Assembly: GCA_011065175.1 (NCBI GenBank) | Contig: JAAKFE010000004.1 | Span: forward strand, 1-39,383 | DNA from: Candidatus Anoxychlamydiales bacterium | GTDB taxonomy: Bacteria; Chlamydiota; Chlamydiia; Chlamydiales; SM23-39 | Reading direction: 5' to 3' | Length of the DNA stretch: 39,383 bases | In this document: positions 15,720 through 25,214 of the stretch, piece after piece | Layout: every line of letters starts with the position of its first letter | Position numbering within the stretch: the stretch's first letter is position 1 | Notes under the pieces: generated by a model | Seen by the model: the letters and a program-made list of their open reading frames with translations, nothing else | Databases searched by the model: none | Told to the model about the DNA's origin: nothing | Position numbers and translations under genes: made by a program

Positions 15720-17626
15720 AAAACTCTTTCAAACTTTTTATAATTTTTAATATTTTTCATTTCTTTATTTTTTTGATTTTTTTGATATGTTCTATCTTCT
15801 ATCTCAAAATGCCTTGTATCAACATCTTTATAAGAGATATCAATATCGTTAGTTGTTTCATTATATGTAGCAATAGTTGTTTTTAAATAATTTTTATCAT
15901 CTCTTGTTGGAAAATCTTCTTTAAAGTGAGATCCTCGAGATTCATCTCTTTTTATTGCAGCTTGGGTAATAGCCATTGCATATTTTAGCATATATGGAAA
16001 CTCTCTTGCAAAAATGTAGGTTTGATTCAAATTTTGAGATTTATCAGATAGCTCAATATTTTTTAAACGTTTTTCAATTTCATATAATTTATCTAAAGTA
16101 TCTTTTAGATCTTTATTATTTCTTTTAACAGTAACATTTTTTAGCATAAGATCTGCCATCTCTTGGTGTAGAAGATAAACATTTTCATCTCCTTTTTGAT
16201 TTAAAAGATTTTCTTTTAGTTTTTCTTCTTGCTTAATTTCTTCTTCTATATCTTTATCTAGATCATCATCCTTTGATTCTAAATCATTTGATTCTAAATC
16301 ATTTGATTTTTTACTAAAAAATCTTGGAATTTCTTTTGCAGCAACTAGACCACTATAGATGCAGGCTAAAAGCGCATTAGCGCCAAGTCTGTTAGCGCCG
16401 TGATATAGATAATCACTCTCACCAATATTGAAAAGACCATCGATATTGGTCATCTGTCTAAATCTATTTTCTCTATCTTTATCTTCTGTAGCGGGCCAAT
16501 CTACAAAGCCTCCTCCCATGGTATAATGTACAGCTACAAAAATTTTCATAGGAGTTTTTTTAGGATCTTCTCCTGTAAATTTTTTATAAATATCTAAAGG
16601 TGCTTCAATTTTTTTCAAAATTTCATCTGATAGATGAGTTGTATCTAGATAGACCTGATTTTTTTTATCGACGCCTAGACCTAACTCGCATACTTTTAAA
16701 ATTTCTCTAGCTGCAATATCTCTTGGAACCAAATTTTTATACTCTGGATACATCTCTTCTAAAAAATACCATTTTTCATTTGTCAAACCACATTTCTGTA
16801 TAGATCCATCTGGAAATTTAATTTCTTTTTTATCATCTCCATAAACCCAAATTCTAGCTCCTTCTGCTCTTGTCGCTTCTGAGATAAGTCTTAATTTATC
16901 TTCTCCTAAAATAGCTGTTGGATGAATTTGAATAAATTCTGGGTTTGCAAGTTTCATGCCTTGCGTAAAAAGCATACTATTTGCAGCGCCTGTACAGGCA
17001 TATGAGTTTGTAGATTTTCCAAAAATGAGTCCCAATCCTCCTGTTGCAACAACTACAGCATCTGCTTTTATAGCAAAAATATTTAAATCATGTAGATTTT
17101 GAAAAATAGCTCCTATAGCTCTATTTTTTTTATCTTTTAAAAGTTTTATAAATTCATGATTTTCTAATCTTTTAATTTTGTTTTTTTCTTCTAATCTTCT
17201 AACCTGTTCATCCAATGAATATACAAGCTGCTGGCCTGTTGATGAATTTACATATGCTGTTCTTTTAAATAGAGTTCCTCCAAATCCTCTAAAATCGATA
17301 TCTCCATTTTCATCTCTATTAAATAAACAGCCTATTTGATCTAACATTTTTATAATATAAGGAGCATTCAAACACATTTCCAAAGTTGGAGGTTGATCAG
17401 CTAAAAAATCTCCTCCTTTTATAGTTTCATAAGCGTGCAAAACAGGACTATCACCTTGCCTTTTTGAAATAGCTGCGTTAATTCCTCCTTGAGCGCAAAC
17501 TGAATGAGACCTTCTAGCAGGAAGTAGTGACACTAAATAAACAAAAATATTTTGTTTAGCGAGCTGCATTGCAGCTGACAAACCTGCTAGTCCCGCTCCT
17601 ATTACAATAACTTTTTTCTCTTCCAT
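15716..17626 (-). CDS. sdhA: Succinate dehydrogenase flavoprotein subunit
   Basis: Oxidises succinate to fumarate in the TCA cycle. The 636-residue protein has the N-terminal Rossmann motif VIGAGLAGLSAA (about 8-19). The segment RRSHSVCAQGGINAA contains the likely FAD-linking His (H41). Catalytic-region blocks are FIQIHPTAI, SEATRAEGARI, VPRDIAAREI and HYTMGGGFVDWPATEDK, and the FAD-binding GANRLGANALL follows. The C-terminal helical domain includes SRGSHFKEDFPTRDD. An unusual acidic insertion after the capping region contains the duplicated pentapeptide SNDLE, encoded by a 15-bp tandem repeat. Size and gene order (sdhC-sdhA-sdhB) fit the B. subtilis/chlamydial class of three-subunit enzyme. 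Confidence 0.97.
   Translation of the reverse strand: MEEKKVIVIGAGLAGLSAAMQLAKQNIFVYLVSLLPARRSHSVCAQGGINAAISKRQGDSPVLHAYETIKGGDFLADQPPTLEMCLNAPYIIKMLDQIGCLFNRDENGDIDFRGFGGTLFKRTAYVNSSTGQQLVYSLDEQVRRLEEKNKIKRLENHEFIKLLKDKKNRAIGAIFQNLHDLNIFAIKADAVVVATGGLGLIFGKSTNSYACTGAANSMLFTQGMKLANPEFIQIHPTAILGEDKLRLISEATRAEGARIWVYGDDKKEIKFPDGSIQKCGLTNEKWYFLEEMYPEYKNLVPRDIAAREILKVCELGLGVDKKNQVYLDTTHLSDEILKKIEAPLDIYKKFTGEDPKKTPMKIFVAVHYTMGGGFVDWPATEDKDRENRFRQMTNIDGLFNIGESDYLYHGANRLGANALLACIYSGLVAAKEIPRFFSKKSNDLESNDLESKDDDLDKDIEEEIKQEEKLKENLLNQKGDENVYLLHQEMADLMLKNVTVKRNNKDLKDTLDKLYEIEKRLKNIELSDKSQNLNQTYIFAREFPYMLKYAMAITQAAIKRDESRGSHFKEDFPTRDDKNYLKTTIATYNETTNDIDISYKDVDTRHFEIEDRTYQKNQKNKEMKNIKNYKKFERVL
16272..16308. 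repeat. 15-bp tandem repeat inside sdhA
   Basis: The unit TTTGATTCTAAATCA occurs at 16272-16286 and again exactly at 16287-16301, followed by a partial third copy TTTGATT. It encodes repeated S-N-D-L-E in an acidic, low-complexity surface insertion. Copies differing by whole units would stay in frame, so length variation between strains is plausible. Confidence 0.85.
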
Positions 17627-17644
17627 AAATTTACAATAATTCCT

Positions 17645-18481
17645 TTAATACAAATAGCTTGACCAAATAGATAAAAAACCAAGCGATATAATAAAAAGCA
17701 TAATCCAAAAACAGATACCCAGTGAAATCTTTTGAGATCTATTAGAAATTATAAATCCCCAGGTAATTAAAAAAGTCCAAAATCCATTTAGAGCATGAAA
17801 AGATGCAGCTAAAACAAAAATAGAATATATTCCTACCATAAACGGATTTTTAAAAGTGTTTCTAACTTCTAATAAAAAAGCAACGCCACTAATTTTAGAA
17901 AAAGCTAAAACCTGGGTTTCTTTCAATTTAATTTTTTGAAAATTTTCATCTAAATTTAGAACTTCGTCTTTTGAAAAAATTTGAATATCCATTTTTTTTG
18001 AAAGTTTTTCCAACTTATTATCTTTTTTAATTTTCACAAAATATGTCGCTTGATTATTTATAATCACCTTTTTTGGTTTATCTAAAAATCTCATTTGAAC
18101 TACATGAAAAACTAGTCCTATTGCTAAGATATATGATGTTATTCTTTGCCATGAGTATGCTTTGTTTCTTTTATACTGATACAAAGCAGGTCTTCTTCCA
18201 TCTGTTTTAAATGAATTTAAATCTCCTGTTATAATGTACCTAACTCCTAAAAATGCATGCAATGCTATTGGAATCCCAATTAAAACAACTTCTACAACAT
18301 GTAAATAGGGAATTGATTGAAAAAGAGTCACAGATTTTACAAAGAAAGAGCCTTCATCTAAAAATAAAGCAGCTGTTGAATTGGTAAATAGATGCTCTAA
18401 CAAAAATAAAACTAAAAAAAATCCTGTTAAAGATTGAACTCTTCTAAATATAAAAGAGATTGGAATTGCACTTTGTTTCAT
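17645..18481 (-). CDS. sdhC: Succinate dehydrogenase cytochrome b subunit
   Basis: Membrane anchor that binds heme b and reduces quinone. The ATG at 18481 (protein MKQSAIPISFIFRRVQSLTG, 278 residues) is chosen. The open frame extends 31 codons further, but that part is lysine-rich and poorly conserved-looking, and SdhC proteins begin close to the R-R-x-x-S-x-x-G motif. Five hydrophobic helices can be seen, with His residues in LLEHLF, HVVEVV, ALHAFLG, GLVFHVVQ and ASFHALNGFW available as heme ligands. A loop of roughly 70 lysine-rich residues between helices three and four makes it longer than the 200-residue B. subtilis protein. No good Shine-Dalgarno precedes the start. It lies 18 bases upstream of sdhA. 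Confidence 0.9.
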   Translation of the reverse strand: MKQSAIPISFIFRRVQSLTGFFLVLFLLEHLFTNSTAALFLDEGSFFVKSVTLFQSIPYLHVVEVVLIGIPIALHAFLGVRYIITGDLNSFKTDGRRPALYQYKRNKAYSWQRITSYILAIGLVFHVVQMRFLDKPKKVIINNQATYFVKIKKDNKLEKLSKKMDIQIFSKDEVLNLDENFQKIKLKETQVLAFSKISGVAFLLEVRNTFKNPFMVGIYSIFVLAASFHALNGFWTFLITWGFIISNRSQKISLGICFWIMLFIISLGFLSIWSSYLY

Positions 18482-18698
18482 ATCTATTATATTTTTTATA
18501 AAAAATTTTAAATTAATAGCTGTTTGTTTGCTATGGATTTTTTTTTTATGATTTATGTAAGAGAAAAGAAACAAGTATATCGAAACAACTTGAAAAATCG
18601 GTTAGTCCCTTAAAAGGATGTCTATGAATATTAAAAAATTACTTCCAAGTTTTGAAGTTCTTTGTGTATACATTATTCATCAAAAGAAGAGATTTAAA

Positions 18699-19541
18699 CT
18701 ATCCTACAATTGAGATCGCCTGTTGCATGTCATAAGTAGTTAAATTATTAAAATGCCTATAATTTAATTCAACAAGTTGTCTTTTTTCAGTTGTATCTTT
18801 AACTTTTCTATATAAAGCTCCTTGTTTTTTGATCATTTCATCCTTCGGTGCATGAAAAAGACATTTGTTAATATCAATTTTCTCCCAATCTTTTCTGACT
18901 TTAATATTCCAGTTTGTAAAGTTTACTATTTTGATAACAATCCATTTTATAATATAAGGAAAATTATATGTTTTTAAAACAGCTTTTATAGATGAAAAGG
19001 TCCTATCAACAATTAATTTAATTTTATCATAAGCTTCATTTTTTTCATCTTTTAAACTAGCTACAGCTTTTGTTGCAACAGAGCCGCCTAAAGAGTGGGC
19101 GTGAATATATATATTTTTGTATCCAAGTTTATTTGCATATTCTATTATAGCCCTACCATCTTCAATTAATCCTTTTTGAGAAAGTTTACCTTTGCTTTTT
19201 ACAACCAAGCGATAATTAAAAGTTAAAACATCAAATCCTAAACTCTTAATTCTTTCAATTTGCTTATGATCGAAAAATTCATATGCAAATCCATTTCCAC
19301 CAAAATTTATCCAAATCTTTTTTTCTTTAGGGTTTTGAGAACTTTCATTTTTAAAAAGCATTCCATTTAATTTTGCTCTATCTTTAGTTTCAATAAAAAA
19401 TTCTTCTCCATTAAATCTATTTTGTAAAGCCTCTCTCTTAGTATTTGGATCTTCTCTTAAATACTCTGGTAAAAGCTTTTTAAATCTGGTGCCAATTAAT
19501 TGAGATGGCAAAATGAAAAAACTTGTTATTCTTGAAAACAT
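18699..19541 (-). CDS. CHLPS-type (DUF818) alpha/beta hydrolase
   Basis: A 280-residue alpha/beta-hydrolase-fold protein. The nucleophile elbow is HAHSLGGS (G-x-S-x-G variant H-S-L-G-G), with a candidate acid in APKDEMI and a candidate His in NYRHFNNL, giving a full triad. The oxyanion-side strand INFGGNGFAYEF is also visible. The first 20 residues (MFSRITSFFILPSQLIGTRF) are hydrophobic and amphipathic, suggesting membrane association. The overall pattern is that of the Chlamydiae-restricted CHLPS/DUF818 family, whose substrate I do not know. It sits between tatD and sdhC on the same strand; in C. trachomatis tatD and sdhC are neighbours, so this gene is an insertion into that block. Confidence 0.75.
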   Translation of the reverse strand: MFSRITSFFILPSQLIGTRFKKLLPEYLREDPNTKREALQNRFNGEEFFIETKDRAKLNGMLFKNESSQNPKEKKIWINFGGNGFAYEFFDHKQIERIKSLGFDVLTFNYRLVVKSKGKLSQKGLIEDGRAIIEYANKLGYKNIYIHAHSLGGSVATKAVASLKDEKNEAYDKIKLIVDRTFSSIKAVLKTYNFPYIIKWIVIKIVNFTNWNIKVRKDWEKIDINKCLFHAPKDEMIKKQGALYRKVKDTTEKRQLVELNYRHFNNLTTYDMQQAISIVG

Positions 19542-19592
19542 TATTATTTAACTCTTAGATTTATTATTTTTTTAATATAATTTTAACGTTAT

Positions 19593-20357
19593 TTATTTTA
19601 TAAATAAAAATTTATTTGCATTTTCAAAAGTAATTTTTGCTATTTCATCTAAACTTTTATTTTTAATATCTGCAATGACTTTTGCTGTTTCAACAATATT
19701 TGCCGGTTCATTTTTCTTGCCTCTTTTCGATTGAGGCGCTAAAAGAGGAGAATCTGTTTCTATTAAGATGCTCTCTATTGGAATAGTTTTTACTATTTCC
19801 CTTAGACTCTCTGAGTTTTTAAAAGTAATAATTCCACTAAAAGATATATACCAGCCTCTATCTAATACTTTTTTTGCATCCATTTGAGTTCCTGTAAAGC
19901 AATGTAAAACGGCTTTACTATGTTCAATTTCATCAGCAATTTTAAAAATATCTTCAAAAGCATCTCTTGCATGGATGATTAAAGGCAAATTATTATCTTT
20001 TGCAAGTTTTAAATAATTTTTAAAAAATAGTCTTTGGAATTCTTTTTTTTCAAAACCGTAAAAATAATCAAGCCCTGTTTCTCCTACAGCTATTAATTTA
20101 TTTTCTTCTACAGCTTTTTTAACATCCTGAAAAAAGACATCTTTATCATTATCAGCTCCATGAGGAGTTGTAGCAGCAGCTACATATATAAAATCATATT
20201 TTTTAGAAAGTTTTAACCCTCTATCTAAAGAACCTAAATCAGTGCAGATATTGACAATTTTTGTGACGTTTGCATTTTTAGCATTTTTAATGATTTCATC
20301 TAAATTGTCATAGTCGCCTTCACCAGTTAGATGAGCATGAGAATCCAAAAATTCCAT
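19593..20357 (-). CDS. tatD: TatD-family metal-dependent DNase
   Basis: TIM-barrel hydrolase with 3'-exonuclease activity in characterised homologues. The ATG at 20357 (MEFLDSHAHLT) is chosen. The open frame reaches 29 codons further, but the internal start has an AGAGAG ribosome-like site and gives the family's normal 254-residue size. Metal-site motifs are all present: DSHAHL (both His), GETGLDYFY (Glu), IIHARD (His), LHCFTG (His) and IETDSPLLAP (Asp). It is first in a minus-strand run with the CHLPS hydrolase and sdhCAB. In C. trachomatis the homologue (CT594) neighbours sdhC on one side and dsbD/exbB on the other; dsbD is missing here. Confidence 0.93.
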   Translation of the reverse strand: MEFLDSHAHLTGEGDYDNLDEIIKNAKNANVTKIVNICTDLGSLDRGLKLSKKYDFIYVAAATTPHGADNDKDVFFQDVKKAVEENKLIAVGETGLDYFYGFEKKEFQRLFFKNYLKLAKDNNLPLIIHARDAFEDIFKIADEIEHSKAVLHCFTGTQMDAKKVLDRGWYISFSGIITFKNSESLREIVKTIPIESILIETDSPLLAPQSKRGKKNEPANIVETAKVIADIKNKSLDEIAKITFENANKFLFIK

Positions 20358-20632
20358 TTTTTCTCTCTTTTTTATTAAAGAATTTTTCGCATGCCATGCC
20401 AAATTTGTCAATGACTTTTTCGACATGGGTTTTAAAAAAGCCATCTTTAAACTTTTAATAAAAAATGATTTAAATAAAATAGCAACGAAATTTTTAATTT
20501 TTTAGCAATCTATGTTTTTGGTTAAAAAAGATGTTTTTTTTGAACTTTTTAAAAATTATCTTTTTTTTAATACAATTTCTTTTATACAAATCTCAAAGTA
20601 TGTCAAGATATAGAAAAAAATGAGATTTTATT

Positions 20633-21340
20633 ATGTTTGCAATGTCTCCAATATTAAATGCCTATTTTCAAGCCGATTTTTTTGGTAAATTTATCTTTTT
20701 TTCATTATTTATTTTATCAATAGTTTCTTGGGTTATACTTTTACATAAACTGTATCTCGCTAAAAAGTTAAAATCATTAAATTCTAGTTTTGAAAAAAAA
20801 GTTCAAACAAACAGCGAAAATATTTTATCTATAAATATTAATTCAAATTTCACATATCCCTATTTAAATATTTACAAATCTTTGAAAGATACAACCTTAG
20901 AGATTCTAAATAAAAATCGTTTTTTTATAAGTGAGAAAAAAAATGTATATATGTCGAGTAAAGATATAGAGCTTATAGATTCACATTTAGATGCTGAAAT
21001 TTTAAAACAGACAAAACGTTTAGAAAAAAACCTATTTATACTTCCAACAGTTGTAACTTTGGGACCTTTTTTAGGGCTTTTAGGCACTGTTTGGGGGATT
21101 TTAATAACATTTAATACACTTCAAACACAATCCTTATTGAATAACAACACTAGCATTTTATCTGGTCTTTCTATGGCGCTCTCTACTACAGTTGTAGGCC
21201 TCATGGTTGCGATTCCAGCTTTAATTGCATATAATTATTTAAATAATTGGATAAAAAACACTCGTTCTGACATGTTTCACTTTTCACATGGACTTATAAC
21301 AACTTTAGAGATTCAATATAGAAATGTTGATGTAAAATAA
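20633..21340 (+). CDS. exbB: ExbB/TolQ-type proton channel subunit
   Basis: Inner-membrane component that forms the proton channel with ExbD/TolR and energises TolA/TonB. The 235-residue protein has three membrane segments: about residues 17-38 (FSLFILSIVSWVILL), about 140-165 (VVTLGPFLGLLGTVWGILIT) and about 180-205 (ALSTTVVGLMVAIPALIAYNY). The GLLGTVWG and T-x-x-G-L-x-x-A-I-P-A motifs are diagnostic of the MotA/TolQ/ExbB family. First gene of a five- or six-gene + strand operon that corresponds to the CT596-CT601 block of C. trachomatis. exbD starts immediately after its stop. Confidence 0.94.
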   Translation: MFAMSPILNAYFQADFFGKFIFFSLFILSIVSWVILLHKLYLAKKLKSLNSSFEKKVQTNSENILSININSNFTYPYLNIYKSLKDTTLEILNKNRFFISEKKNVYMSSKDIELIDSHLDAEILKQTKRLEKNLFILPTVVTLGPFLGLLGTVWGILITFNTLQTQSLLNNNTSILSGLSMALSTTVVGLMVAIPALIAYNYLNNWIKNTRSDMFHFSHGLITTLEIQYRNVDVK

Positions 21341-21754
21341 ATGAGAAAAAAAAAGATTTTTGAACATTCTACAACTTTTGATGAAAATTTAATTAATTTA
21401 ACGCCTCTTATTGATGTTGTATTTGTTGTTTTAATCTCATTTATTTTAATAGCACCTCTTTTAGAGGTAGATCATATAAATTTAGCAGAGTGTTCACCTA
21501 AAAGCGATAAAAACATTGAAAAAGCCACCATCATTTTAAAAGTGAAAGAAGATGACTCTATATTGATAAATAATAGATTAGTTACTCTATTAGAGCTGAA
21601 AGATCTTTTAAAAGAAAAAAAAAGATTAAATCCAAATCAAATCCCGCAGTTATATCATGATAAAAAGGCAAGTTTTGGTTCATATCAATCAATAAAAAAT
21701 CTAGTAGAATTCGCAGGTTTTGAAAAGCTAGATGTTGTTTTGCAACCTTATTAA
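21341..21754 (+). CDS. exbD: ExbD/TolR-type proton channel subunit
   Basis: Partner of ExbB in the proton-driven motor. The 137-residue protein has a single N-terminal membrane helix preceded by the motif [18 protein letters not shown], whose Asp is the conserved proton-carrying residue. A periplasmic domain of the TolR type (about 45-137) follows, ending in [16 protein letters not shown]. The start codon directly follows the exbB stop with no gap, consistent with coupled expression. The family's ExbD-versus-TolR split is not resolved by sequence alone; the tolB/pal context argues for a Tol role. Confidence 0.93.
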
Positions 21755-21780
21755 AATTTTTTAAATTTTTACGTTATGTT

Positions 21781-22485
21781 ATGGAAAAAAACAAAAGCCT
21801 ATTTAAGATCAACAAAAAGACAATCTATAGAGTACTAATTTTTCATTTCGTTATTATTTTATCTTTAGTAATTCCATTTAGATCTTTTAAAAGACAAAAA
21901 AAACAAAATTTAATCGTTGAAACAATCGTATTAAAACCAGAAGTAAAACTACTGCCAAGCCCAAAGCAGACATTTGTTAAAAAAGCGCCTATAAAAAAAA
22001 TCCCTCCCAAACCTCTGCCAGTAAGAAAAGCGCCTATTCATAAAAACCCAATCCCTCAAAAAAAAGCAGCTCCAATGGATAAAAAAAAATACTTAAGTCT
22101 TTTAGACACGTTAGAAAAACAAATAAATAGCTTAGATGAGAAAAAAGAGATTATAAAAACAACTGATCTAAAAATCCCTAAAAAAGTAAAAATTTTGGAT
22201 ATTGATAAAAAAATTGAAAACACTGTTTTTGATAATTTTTCTAAATTTAAACAGCTTTTAGTAAAAGAGATGCAAGATAATTTAAAACTTCCTGAATATG
22301 GATCGGTAAAGGTTTCATTTACTATTCACCCTAGTGGAAAAATAACTGATGTATTGATTTTAGACTCAAAAAGCGAAATTAATCAAAGTTATTTAAAAAA
22401 TAGCTTATCTGAGTTATCATTTAATAATATGGAGAAAGTATTTAACGAAAAACAAAAACTTATTGTGATTTTTAAAAATGATTAG
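21781..22485 (+). CDS. TonB/TolA-like energy transducer
   Basis: A 234-residue protein with an N-terminal membrane anchor (about 18-36, [14 protein letters not shown]). A proline/lysine-rich extended linker follows (about 60-100, with repeats such as [12 protein letters not shown]). Then come a helical stretch and a C-terminal alpha/beta domain (about 165-230) with [18 protein letters not shown], the TonB/TolA C-terminal fold. This order is that of a TolA/TonB protein spanning the periplasm. It lies between exbD and tolB, at the place of the C. trachomatis hypothetical CT598, and most likely acts as TolA. It overlaps tolB by eight bases. Confidence 0.78.
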
Positions 22486-23842
22486 CTTTAAAAAAGTTTA
22501 TTTTTTACTTGTTTTTGCGTTATCTGTTTTTATTACTCTTTTCGCTACACAAGAAATAGAAGTATCTCTAACAACAAAAAATTCTATAAAACCAATATAT
22601 CTTTCAAAAATTTTCAACGAAGGTTCAACTCTAGAAAATTCTTATTTGGAGAGCTTAGCTAATGTTTTAAAATTTGATTTTAATTACAACGGTTTTACTA
22701 AAGTTTTAAAAACTGAACATCAAAATGATTTTAAAATATCTCATTTCGATACTGACATAGCTTTTGAGCCCTCTTTTTGGAAAGATAAAAAAATAGCCTA
22801 TGTTGTTAAATCTCAAATGATGAAAACTACTTTAAAAACTTTTGCATATAACGTAGATAATAACATTTTAAAAACCTTTGAATTAGCCCTTACAGGCGAT
22901 ATAAATATCGACAGACAAAAAATCCATTCACTTTGCGATAATATTCAAGAGATTTTATTTGGCCAAAAAGGTATTTTTACATCAAAAATACTATATTCTG
23001 TTAGGTCACAAAATGAATCCAATAAAAATCTCAAATGGCAATCTGAAATTTGGATCTCAGATATCGATGGAGGAAATGCAAAAAAATTAACCAATCAAAA
23101 TAGTTATTTAGTTCATCCAATTTTTATTCCAAATAGCAAAAACGGTGACTATATTTATATCTCATATGTAAATGGACCGCCAAAAATCTATAAAAGTTCC
23201 ATTGCAAATCCAAATGAGAATAAGCAAGTTATAAAATTAAGAGGAAACCAACTACTTCCGACTATTTCAAAAGATGGAAATAAATTAGCTTTTATTAGCG
23301 ATGCAGCAGGTGGCCCTGATTTATTTTTGCAACACTTTGATGATAACTTTCAACCAATAGGAAAACCTCTTCAACTTTTTTCATATCCAAGATCAACGCA
23401 AGCCTCTCCCTCATTTTCTCCTGATGGCCAAAAGTTAGCATTTGTATCTGACAAAGATGGAGCTGTAAGAATCTACGTAATTGCTATTTCAGATAATGAT
23501 TATGCAAGAAAAAGACCGATTGCACATTTAATTACTAAAAAAAACAGAGAAAATGTAACTCCCTCTTGGTCTAAAGATGGCAAGAAATTAGCTTATAGTG
23601 CTAAGATTAACAATATTCGGCAAATATGGATCTATGATTTTGAAAAAGATGAAGAATACCAAATAACTTATGGATCTAAAAACAAAGAAAATCCTTTTTG
23701 GGCAACTGATAATCTACATATAGTATTCAATACTGAAGATATAGATGAAACAGAATTATATTTAATAAATATTAACCAAAAAGAAGCTGTGAAAATAACA
23801 AAAAATGAAGGAAAAAAAAGATTTCCTTCTTTTGAACCCTAA
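22478..23842 (+). CDS. tolB: Tol-Pal system beta-propeller protein TolB
   Basis: Periplasmic beta-propeller that cycles between TolA and Pal. The 454-residue protein has a signal peptide (about 1-24, cleavage probably after LFATQ), an N-terminal alpha/beta domain (about 25-160) and a six-bladed propeller. The blades show the TolB signatures [51 protein letters not shown] and [13 protein letters not shown]. Start codon overlaps the preceding gene by eight bases, so translation is probably coupled. Directly followed by pal, the usual partner. Confidence 0.95.
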
Positions 23843-23867
23843 AAACCAATAAATGGAAGGGCAATTT

Positions 23868-24545
23868 ATGAAAAAAATATTTAATTTATTTTTTATCGCA
23901 ACACTTCTTGTTTTAACAAGCTGTGAAAGATCTTCAAATACCTGGGAAAATGTAAAAACGGCAGGTAGATATCTTCAAAAAGGGGTAAATTCTCTTTGGG
24001 GAAAAGATTCTAACTCATATTGGGTGCAAAGTGAAGAAGATTTTAAAGGGCCAGATGAAGAGGATTTTATTCCATTAAATGAACAAGATTTAAAAAGTGG
24101 TTTTTCTAAATCTGACAAAAACTTTTCTCAACCAAAAGAAAATTTTGGAGAAGGCGGTCTTCCTGGTTTTGATAATTTTAAAACACCATCTCATTTAGCC
24201 GCTATTTTTAAAAAGGTTTATTTTCAAACTGATGATCATGTTTTAAGAGATAAAGAAGATTTAATCATCATTCAAAAAATATCAAATTATATGAAAAACA
24301 ATCCAAATGTTTATTTATGTGCTGAAGGACACTGCGATGAAAGGGCTTCTGCAGCGTATAATATGGCGCTAGGAACTAGAAGATCTAATCACTTAAGAGT
24401 TCTTTTAATAAAACACGGTATTGATTTTAACAGAATTTACACAGTATCCTATGGAAGAGAAAAGCCAATAACAATCGGCCACACATCTCAAGATTGGCAT
24501 TTAAATAGACGTGGTGAGTTTAAAATATTTGAAAAACAAAAATAA
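23868..24545 (+). CDS. pal: Peptidoglycan-associated lipoprotein Pal
   Basis: Outer-membrane lipoprotein that binds peptidoglycan and TolB. The ATG at 23868 follows GGAAGGG and gives MKKIFNLFFIATLLVLTSC, a lipoprotein signal with lipobox LTSC and Cys19; an in-frame ATG 15 bases upstream lacks these features. The product is 225 residues: an extended linker to about residue 105, then an OmpA-like domain with VYFQTDDHVLR and GHCDERASAAYNMALGTRRS, and the C-terminal HLNRRGEFKIF. The Asp and Arg that contact diaminopimelate in OmpA-family domains are present. That fits the view that chlamydiae keep some peptidoglycan. Confidence 0.95.
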   Translation: MKKIFNLFFIATLLVLTSCERSSNTWENVKTAGRYLQKGVNSLWGKDSNSYWVQSEEDFKGPDEEDFIPLNEQDLKSGFSKSDKNFSQPKENFGEGGLPGFDNFKTPSHLAAIFKKVYFQTDDHVLRDKEDLIIIQKISNYMKNNPNVYLCAEGHCDERASAAYNMALGTRRSNHLRVLLIKHGIDFNRIYTVSYGREKPITIGHTSQDWHLNRRGEFKIFEKQK

Positions 24546-24550
24546 TTTTT

Positions 24551-25213
24551 ATGAAAAAAACAAAGATTTTATCAATTGCTTTTTTAGCAATATATTTAAG
24601 TTCATGTTCCCCTATGAAATCTTCTCCTAAAGAAGAAAAGCATCAACTTGAGCTAACTCTTCATGAAGTGCAAACTAATCTAGATGACTTAAGACACGAT
24701 CTTAACTGTTTTCATACAGAGATGCAAATAGTTGATGGAAAGATTAAACATCAAGAAGATGCAACTCAAAATTTAAAACAACAACACTTAGAAAAACTCC
24801 AATTTAAAATTGAAAGTCTTTCAAAACAGTTAACTGAAATAGAAAATAAAATCACATTTTTTGAAACCAAATCAAATAGCTTAAACTCCAATTTTTCAAA
24901 TTTATTAAACCACGCAAATGAAACAACGCTTGCACTAACGCAACATAAAGATAAAATAAATGAACTTGAAAAAATCATTTTAAAACAAAACTCTAGATTA
25001 GACGATATAGCTAAAGTTAAGACTACTCTAGAAGATATTGTAAAAACAATAAAATCTAATAGCTCAAACTATATGATTTATAAAGTGAAAGCTAAAGACT
25101 CACTTGAGAAAATAGCAAAAGCAAATAATGTTACGGTAGATTCTATAAAACATTTAAATGATTTAGAAAATGATCTAATTGTTATAGGGCAAAAACTAAA
25201 AATCCCAAAATAA
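24551..25213 (+). CDS. LysM-domain coiled-coil lipoprotein
   Basis: A 220-residue predicted lipoprotein. The signal peptide MKKTKILSIAFLAIYLSSC ends in lipobox LSSC. A long coiled coil follows (about 30-165, heptad-like with LEKLQFKIESLSKQLTEIE). The C-terminal LysM domain (about 173-220: MIYKVKAKDSLEKIAKANNV through LKIPK) should bind glycan of peptidoglycan. It starts five bases after pal and ends the Tol-Pal operon. Position and layout match the LysM protein CT601 of C. trachomatis. It may take the place of the coiled-coil protein CpoB/YbgF of other Tol systems. Convergent with the next gene: the stops are separated by only one base and no hairpin terminator is seen there. Confidence 0.87.
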   Translation: MKKTKILSIAFLAIYLSSCSPMKSSPKEEKHQLELTLHEVQTNLDDLRHDLNCFHTEMQIVDGKIKHQEDATQNLKQQHLEKLQFKIESLSKQLTEIENKITFFETKSNSLNSNFSNLLNHANETTLALTQHKDKINELEKIILKQNSRLDDIAKVKTTLEDIVKTIKSNSSNYMIYKVKAKDSLEKIAKANNVTVDSIKHLNDLENDLIVIGQKLKIPK

Positions 25214-25214
25214 C

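Noticed and set aside
17645-18574. Longer SdhC with 31 extra N-terminal residues.
   Set aside because: The extra part is Lys/Asn-rich and the SdhC family starts near the R-R-x-x-S-x-x-G motif. No ribosome site was found for the upstream start.
18624-18713. A + strand frame of 29 codons (MNIKKLLPSFEVLCVYIIH...) with AAAGGA upstream, in the gap before sdhC.
   Set aside because: It overlaps the 3' end of the hydrolase gene on the other strand, lies against the direction of the operon, and shows no recognisable family. Chance frames of this length are common in such AT-rich DNA.
21995-22075. Pro/Lys repeats in the TolA-like gene considered as a DNA repeat or CRISPR-like array.
   Set aside because: They are degenerate codons of a Pro/Lys-rich periplasmic linker, not identical DNA units with spacers. 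No CRISPR array was seen anywhere in the window.
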